Shown here: positions 5,212 to 8,679 of the stretch, in pieces
Position numbering within the stretch: position 1 is the first letter of the stretch
How the letters are laid out: the number at the start of each line of letters is the position of its first letter
Position numbers and translations under genes: made by a program
Origin: an uncultured Haemophilus sp.
GTDB taxonomy: Bacteria; Pseudomonadota; Gammaproteobacteria; Enterobacterales; Pasteurellaceae
Assembly (NCBI RefSeq): GCF_937976265.1
Contig: NZ_CALJRX010000065.1
Location: forward strand, 1 to 8,679
Length of the DNA stretch: 8,679 bases
Reading direction: 5' to 3'
The notes under the pieces: generated by a model
Told to the model about the DNA's origin: nothing
Databases searched by the model: none
What the model saw: only the letters and a program-made list of their open reading frames with translations

Positions 5212-5876
5212 TACTCTTGCTCTTGTTTGATTTGACGAATATACAAATACACGGTGTGGCGAGAAATCGCGAGGCGATCAGCCACTAAATTGATTGCATC
5301 TTTAATATCAAAAATGCCTTTTTCGTAAAGCGAAATCACAATCTGACGGTTCTTATTATTATTCGAAACCGAGCGATCTGCATTCACTTCTTCAATGGTT
5401 TTTTCTACCGTTTGTGCCACCAACTCTTCTACCGAACTTGCAAAGTTGACGGAAGAGGTTTCATTTTGTTCCTGTGTTGGCATAAAGGCCTGCATAAATT
5501 GAGAAACCGGCACATCCAAATTAATATTGATACAAAGTAAACCAATAATACGCTGTTTGCCATTTCGAATGGCGATGGTCACAGACTTCATCAACACATT
5601 GCCTTTCGCACGCGTGAAATAAGGCTTAGATACACTCTCACTTTGCATATTACGCAAGGATTTCAGGGCTAAATCCGTAATCGGTGAACCCACTTGGCGA
5701 TTGGTATTATGCCCGTTGGCGATGCAAATGGCAGAATGTTCAATATCTTCCAAAGAATGTAAGACGATTTCACAATGCTCGCCAATCAACGCGCTCACGC
5801 CATCAACTACCGCTTTATAGGAAATCAGAATAGCACGATCTTCATCGGTGAAAGGCTGTCTATCGGTTAGTATCAT
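5211..5876 (-). CDS. yheO: YheO-family transcriptional regulator (PAS-like plus helix-turn-helix)
   Basis: 221 residues, clearly orthologous to E. coli YheO: SYKAVVDG..ALIGEHCEIVLHSL (about 19-42), GSPITDLAL (63-71), SVNFASSVE (142-150) and EEVNADR.VSNN.KNRQIV (162-180) are shared. The N-terminal part (about 15-125) is the YheO-like PAS-type sensor domain and the C-terminal part (about 176-217) is the HTH_22 DNA-binding domain, with ISRHTVYLYIRQIK as the recognition region. The ligand and regulon of this family are poorly known. The ATG at 5876 is the only good start: TGA lies two codons upstream in frame and no other ATG occurs for 76 codons. It has no Shine-Dalgarno match. It leads the tight run with tusDCB, so it may adjust tRNA thiolation or sulfur use in response to a signal; that is inference from position. 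A hairpin of two uptake sequences lies 25 nt before its start. Confidence 0.93.
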   Translation of the reverse strand: MILTDRQPFTDEDRAILISYKAVVDGVSALIGEHCEIVLHSLEDIEHSAICIANGHNTNRQVGSPITDLALKSLRNMQSESVSKPYFTRAKGNVLMKSVTIAIRNGKQRIIGLLCININLDVPVSQFMQAFMPTQEQNETSSVNFASSVEELVAQTVEKTIEEVNADRSVSNNNKNRQIVISLYEKGIFDIKDAINLVADRLAISRHTVYLYIRQIKQEQE

Positions 5877-5900
5877 TTTTCAAATCTGGTAGGGAAAATG

Positions 5901-5924
5901 ACCGCACTTTGGACAAAGTGCGGT
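5901..5924 (-). terminator. Uptake-sequence hairpin between fkpA and yheO
   Basis: ACCGCACTTT (5901-5910) and AAAGTGCGGT (5915-5924) form a perfect 10-bp stem with a GGAC (minus strand GTCC) loop. It is made of two exact uptake cores facing each other. On the minus strand it comes 12 nt after the fkpA stop and is followed by CATTTTCC, a short T-rich tail. Such paired uptake sequences are a known terminator form in Haemophilus. The tail is weak, so partial read-through into yheO is plausible. Confidence 0.8.
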
Positions 5925-5935
5925 TGAATTAAGGA

Positions 5936-6658
5936 TTATTTTTTAGGATTAACGTCTAATACTTCAACTTCGAAGTAAAGCGTTGCATCAGGTGGAATTG
6001 CATCGCCTGCACCTTGTTTGCCATAAGCTAATTCAGGTGGAATCACTAATTCGATTTTACCGCCTTTCTTCACTAACTGAAGACCTTCAGTCCAACCTTT
6101 AATCACTTGGTTTAATTTAAACTCAACCGGTTGACCACGTTCAACAGAGCTATCAAATACTTTACCATCTGGTAATTTACCGGTGTAATGTACTTTCACA
6201 GTATCCGTTGCTTTAATCGCATCACCTTTACCTGCTTCAATGATTTTGTAAAGCAAACCATCTTTGGTGCTTTTCACGCCGTCTTTTTTCGCAAATTCAG
6301 CGCGGTATTTATCACCTTCTTCTTTTGCCGCTTTCGCTTGTTGTTCTACTTTTGCTTTCGCTGCAGACACTAATTGCTCTTGAATACCATCTAAGGTTTG
6401 TTGAATTTTTTCGTCTTTACGAACATCAACTTTACCTTCTAATGCATCTTTTAAGCCATCTAAAATACGCGCATTGTCGTATTGAATCACTTCTTTTTGA
6501 GCATCCACTAAATCTTTTACTTGGTTACCCATTAATGCACCCACAGCATAAGACGCATCACTTGCGCTTGGCGCTGCTTTATCTTCTGCAAAAACAGAAC
6601 CTGAAACGACCGCACTTACCATAAGTGCAGCAAGAGAAAGCTTTTGAATTTTCAACAT
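5936..6658 (-). CDS. fkpA: FkpA-type periplasmic FKBP peptidyl-prolyl cis-trans isomerase
   Basis: 240 residues. A Sec signal peptide should be cut after Ala24 (SVFA|EDK), placing the enzyme in the periplasm, where this family isomerises proline bonds and acts as a chaperone for envelope proteins. Residues about 34-128 form the helical dimerisation domain (FKBP_N), with a charged Ala/Lys/Glu-rich helix at 98-125. Residues about 140-237 form the FKBP catalytic domain. The FK506-pocket residues are all present: Tyr158 (VHYTG), Phe168 and Asp169 (VFDSS), Phe180, Val185-Ile186, Trp189, Tyr212 (LAYG) and Phe229. E. coli FkpA is about 30 residues longer. The ATG at 6658 follows AAGGA by 9 nt. The gene is divergent from slyX, as in E. 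coli. An uptake sequence lies within the signal-peptide codons, encoding SAV. Confidence 0.95.
   Translation of the reverse strand: MLKIQKLSLAALMVSAVVSGSVFAEDKAAPSASDASYAVGALMGNQVKDLVDAQKEVIQYDNARILDGLKDALEGKVDVRKDEKIQQTLDGIQEQLVSAAKAKVEQQAKAAKEEGDKYRAEFAKKDGVKSTKDGLLYKIIEAGKGDAIKATDTVKVHYTGKLPDGKVFDSSVERGQPVEFKLNQVIKGWTEGLQLVKKGGKIELVIPPELAYGKQGAGDAIPPDATLYFEVEVLDVNPKK
6609..6617 (-). repeat. DNA uptake signal sequence (core, complement orientation)
   Basis: Exact ACCGCACTT. It lies in codons 14-17 of fkpA, inside the hydrophobic part of the signal peptide, where the minus-strand reading gives SAV. Confidence 0.95.
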
Positions 6659-6752
6659 TTTGCTTGATCCTTTATAATAGAAACGGAATAGTGAATAGGT
6701 TAAATCGGATTGACCAAATTCACAACATTTTTTTAAAAATTAGAGAAATTTT

Positions 6753-6974
6753 ATGCAAAATCAACAAATTTTAGAAGATCGCATCGCCGAACTTGAAATG
6801 AAAATAGCTTTTCAAGAACAACTTTTAGACGAGCTAAACCAAGCATTAGTTCAACAACAGTTTGATATGGATAAAATTCAACTTCAACTCCGCTATCTCG
6901 CCGGCAAATTAAAAGATATGCAACCTTCTAATATTGCCAGCCAAGCAGAAGAAACGCCGCCTCCGCATTATTAA
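6753..6974 (+). CDS. slyX: SlyX family protein
   Basis: 73 residues (E. coli SlyX has 72). Residues 1-57 have a heptad-like spread of leucines and isoleucines with many Glu, Gln and Lys (IAELEMKIAFQEQLLDELN), predicting a coiled coil. The C-terminal tail QPSNIASQAEETPPPHY is identical to the E. coli tail as I recall it, which makes the assignment certain. The molecular function is unknown. The name comes from an E. coli locus next to slyD and not from a demonstrated lysis role. The ATG at 6753 has AGAGAA about 5 nt upstream. The gene is divergent from fkpA, the E. coli arrangement. Downstream there is no slyD: a separately promoted transporter follows, and I see no hairpin terminator between them. 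Confidence 0.96.
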   Translation: MQNQQILEDRIAELEMKIAFQEQLLDELNQALVQQQFDMDKIQLQLRYLAGKLKDMQPSNIASQAEETPPPHY

Positions 6975-7002
6975 AATGTAATAAAACCATATTTTTAGCT
7001 AA

Positions 7003-7024
7003 ATGCGTGATCTTCATCACAAAT
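7003..7024 (+). promoter_or_regulatory. CRP-cAMP binding site, class II position
   Basis: CGTGA (7006-7010), six bases, then TCACA (7017-7021): 9 of 10 core matches to TGTGA-N6-TCACA, with the inner GTGATC...ATCAC dyad intact. It is of the ordinary CRP type, not the competence (Sxy-dependent, TGCGA...TCGCA) type. A -10 candidate, TATTTT at 7041-7046, would put the start near 7053, so the site centre (7013.5) falls at about -40. That matches class II activation without a good -35. The transporter genes are the obvious target. Confidence 0.75.
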
Positions 7025-7113
7025 TCATGAAAAATATTTTTATTTTATTGAAAAAATAACTAAGTGTTTTTATGGTTACCTCTATAGTTGTAAACCAAAT
7101 AGGGGATGTAAAA

Positions 7114-8184
7114 ATGGCAAAGTTAGAAATTAAAAATATCACAAAAAAATTTGGTGATTTTTACGCGGCGAATAATATTACTTTTACTGCCGAAGAAGGC
7201 GAGTTTGTCACCTTATTGGGGCCAAGCGGCTGTGGTAAAACCTCGTTGTTGAAACTCATTGCCGGCTTTCATGTGGCAGATGAAGGTGAAATTCTGATCG
7301 GTGGAAAAAATGTCAATGATGTTCCGCCGGAAAAACGCAATACCGCCATGTGTTTCCAATCTTACGCCCTTTTCCCTCACCTCAACGTCTCTCACAATAT
7401 TTGCTATGGCTTAAAGCAACGTTCAATTGATATTGAAGAACAAAAACAGCGTTTAAATCTTGCGTTGAAACAAATGGATTTAGAGTTTCATAAACTGAAA
7501 TTACCCAGTGAGCTTTCCGGAGGACAACAACAACGTGTCGCCTTAGCCCGTGCTATGGTAACCCGCCCGGATGTGATTTTGTTTGATGAGCCGCTTTCGA
7601 ATTTAGACGCCAAATTGCGCGAAAGTGTGCGTTTTGAAATTAAACAACTTTCCAAGCAATATAATTTAACCAGTATTTATGTGACTCACGATCAGGCGGA
7701 AGCCTTAACCATGTCCGATAAAATTATCGTGCTAAATAAAGGAGCGATCGAGCAAATCGGTTCTCCTCAAGATATTTATCATCACCCGAAAAATCGCTTT
7801 GTGGCAGATTTTATTGGCATTGCCAATATCACGGAAGCCAACGTGAAAAACATCGGTGACAATCTTTATGCAGTTAGTTCTATTTTTGGTGATTTCACCG
7901 TATTTTCTGAGAAAAAACCGGAATCAGAACGAATTTATATTTGTTTTCGACCGGAAGACATTGAATTGTTACCAAACGCACAAACAGAAGCGGAAAACCA
8001 AATCACCGTGGATATTGTCAACACCGCGTTTATGGGCAATATCACGGAAGTGCAAGGTGTGATTAAACGTAATGATGAAGAGAAAAAATTACGTTTGCAA
8101 CTGACGAAATGCCCGAGTTTTAGCGATAAACTCACCTTTACGGTTCCCCGTCATGCGATTAAATTCTTGGAGTCCGTAAAATGA
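7114..8184 (+). CDS. ABC transporter ATP-binding protein, PotA/FbpC-like importer ATPase
   Basis: 356 residues from the ATG at 7114, which has AGGGGA 7 nt upstream. An in-frame ATG at 7072 adds 14 residues outside the family and lacks such a site. The nucleotide-binding domain is complete: Walker A GPSGCGKTS (36-44), Q-loop Gln82, signature LSGGQ (134-138), Walker B VILFDEP (154-160), D-loop NLDA (163-166) and H-loop His192. The C-terminal third (about 240-350) is a TOBE-like domain, as in the PotA/MalK/FbpC class, so this drives an importer. Its stop overlaps the permease start by 4 bp (ATGA), so the two form one operon. The partner permease is of the PotB/PotC/FbpB type. Possible substrates are polyamines, ferric iron, sulfate/thiosulfate or organophosphonates. 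The binding protein lies beyond the window, so no choice is justified. A CRP site in front suggests control by carbon or energy status. Confidence 0.92.
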   Translation: MAKLEIKNITKKFGDFYAANNITFTAEEGEFVTLLGPSGCGKTSLLKLIAGFHVADEGEILIGGKNVNDVPPEKRNTAMCFQSYALFPHLNVSHNICYGLKQRSIDIEEQKQRLNLALKQMDLEFHKLKLPSELSGGQQQRVALARAMVTRPDVILFDEPLSNLDAKLRESVRFEIKQLSKQYNLTSIYVTHDQAEALTMSDKIIVLNKGAIEQIGSPQDIYHHPKNRFVADFIGIANITEANVKNIGDNLYAVSSIFGDFTVFSEKKPESERIYICFRPEDIELLPNAQTEAENQITVDIVNTAFMGNITEVQGVIKRNDEEKKLRLQLTKCPSFSDKLTFTVPRHAIKFLESVK

Positions 8185-8679
8185 AAAGTCTCAAAAATGA
8201 TGTAAAAGCATGGTTATTGCTATGCAGTGGTTTAGGTACGATCCTATTTTTAATGGGGTCCACGTTCTACATTGTAGTCTCTCAAAGCCTTGGTTTATAC
8301 AGTATGGGCGGGGAAGAAAGCCAATTTAGTTTGGAGTATTGGCAAGCCGTATTAAATAGCCCTATATTCCAAAATTCATATATTTATTCCGTAAAAGTGT
8401 CTTTATTAGGGGCGATTTTATCCATCATTGTGGCTTATCCCATTGCCATGTGGTTACGTAAAAAATTACCAGCTAAGGTAACAATTATAACCATCTTGCG
8501 GGCGCCTATGTTGGTACCAGGATTAGTTGCAGCCTTCTTGTTCGTCAATATGATCTCTTACCACGGCATTCTTAATGAGGTATTTGTTTATTTAGGCATT
8601 TGGGACGAACCAAAAACCTTACAAAATGATGAATTTGGTTGGGGGGTAGTGATTTTACAAATGTGGAAAAACATTCCCT
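8181..8679 (+). CDS. ABC transporter permease, PotB-like, 5' part
   Basis: Partial gene: the open frame runs off the right edge after 166 codons. The ATG at 8181 overlaps the ATPase stop (ATGA) and is preceded by TTGGAG about 8 nt upstream. Visible membrane helices lie at about residues 11-33, 69-92 and 103-127, with a periplasmic loop between the first two (residues 34-66). The frame YSVKVSLLGAILSIIVAYPIA and the later MWKNIP at the edge fit the binding-protein-dependent permease family (BPD_transp_1), where W..IP lies just before the cytoplasmic EAA loop that contacts the ATPase. The class with an ATPase carrying a TOBE domain and such permeases includes polyamine, iron(III) and phosphonate importers. 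The substrate is undetermined. No uptake sequence occurs in the 1.6 kb of this operon that is visible. Confidence 0.9.
   Translation, partial: MKSLKNDVKAWLLLCSGLGTILFLMGSTFYIVVSQSLGLYSMGGEESQFSLEYWQAVLNSPIFQNSYIYSVKVSLLGAILSIIVAYPIAMWLRKKLPAKVTIITILRAPMLVPGLVAAFLFVNMISYHGILNEVFVYLGIWDEPKTLQNDEFGWGVVILQMWKNIP

Noticed and set aside
6188..6624. Plus-strand frames of 61 and 99 codons opposite fkpA
   Set aside because: Both are complements of the Lys/Ala/Glu-rich helix and signal region of fkpA, and the composition (Phe, Leu, His rich) is typical of such shadows.
7072..7113. An earlier in-frame ATG for the importer ATPase
   Set aside because: It adds 14 residues not expected in the family. The AGGGGA site is spaced for the ATG at 7114, although 7072 also lies downstream of the predicted transcription start.
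1..8679. CRISPR arrays, insertion sequences, tRNA/rRNA genes, phage integration sites, defence systems
   Set aside because: I looked on both strands and saw no regularly spaced repeats, no transposase-like product, no tRNA-like fold and no recognisable defence protein.

Overview
The window looks like a chromosomal segment of a Pasteurellaceae bacterium of the Haemophilus type. The nine-base core of the Haemophilus DNA uptake signal sequence (AAGTGCGGT or its complement) occurs nine times in 8.7 kb, more than once on each strand. AT-rich codon use and the proteins agree with this. The species (H. parainfluenzae, H. haemolyticus, Aggregatibacter or another member of the same uptake-sequence clade) cannot be fixed from this window.

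Layout. (1) Positions 1-1266, plus strand: the 3' end of an amino-acid ABC transporter ATPase, overlapped by a substrate-binding lipoprotein that resembles Campylobacter CjaA, a cysteine binder. (2) 1490-2602, plus: a lone periplasmic iron-chelate-type binding protein with a Fur-like box in front and a strong terminator behind. (3) 2671-3069, minus: a T4 endonuclease V-type pyrimidine-dimer glycosylase, divergent from (4) 3227-3715, plus, a YeaK-type aminoacyl-tRNA deacylase. (5) 3783-4184, plus: an unrecognised four-helix membrane protein that overlaps the convergent tusB by 6 bp. (6) 4179-6658, minus: fkpA, then yheO-tusD-tusC-tusB, read from right to left. The last four genes are tightly overlapped and make a regulator plus the TusBCD sulfur-relay complex used for tRNA 2-thiouridine. 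A hairpin built from two inverted uptake sequences sits between fkpA and yheO. (7) 6753-6974, plus: slyX. (8) 7114-8679, plus: an ATPase and the 5' part of a permease of a PotA/PotB-like ABC importer, preceded by a well-formed CRP site.

The fkpA/slyX/yheO/tusDCB block matches the order known from E. coli, but the ribosomal str operon (rpsL onward) that follows tusB in E. coli is absent here. Most of the window is ordinary conserved chromosome. I see no phage, transposon, CRISPR or defence system. The points worth a second look are how uptake sequences are used as hairpins and as N-terminal coding sequence, the orphan Fur-linked binding protein, the phage-type repair enzyme, and the unnamed membrane protein.
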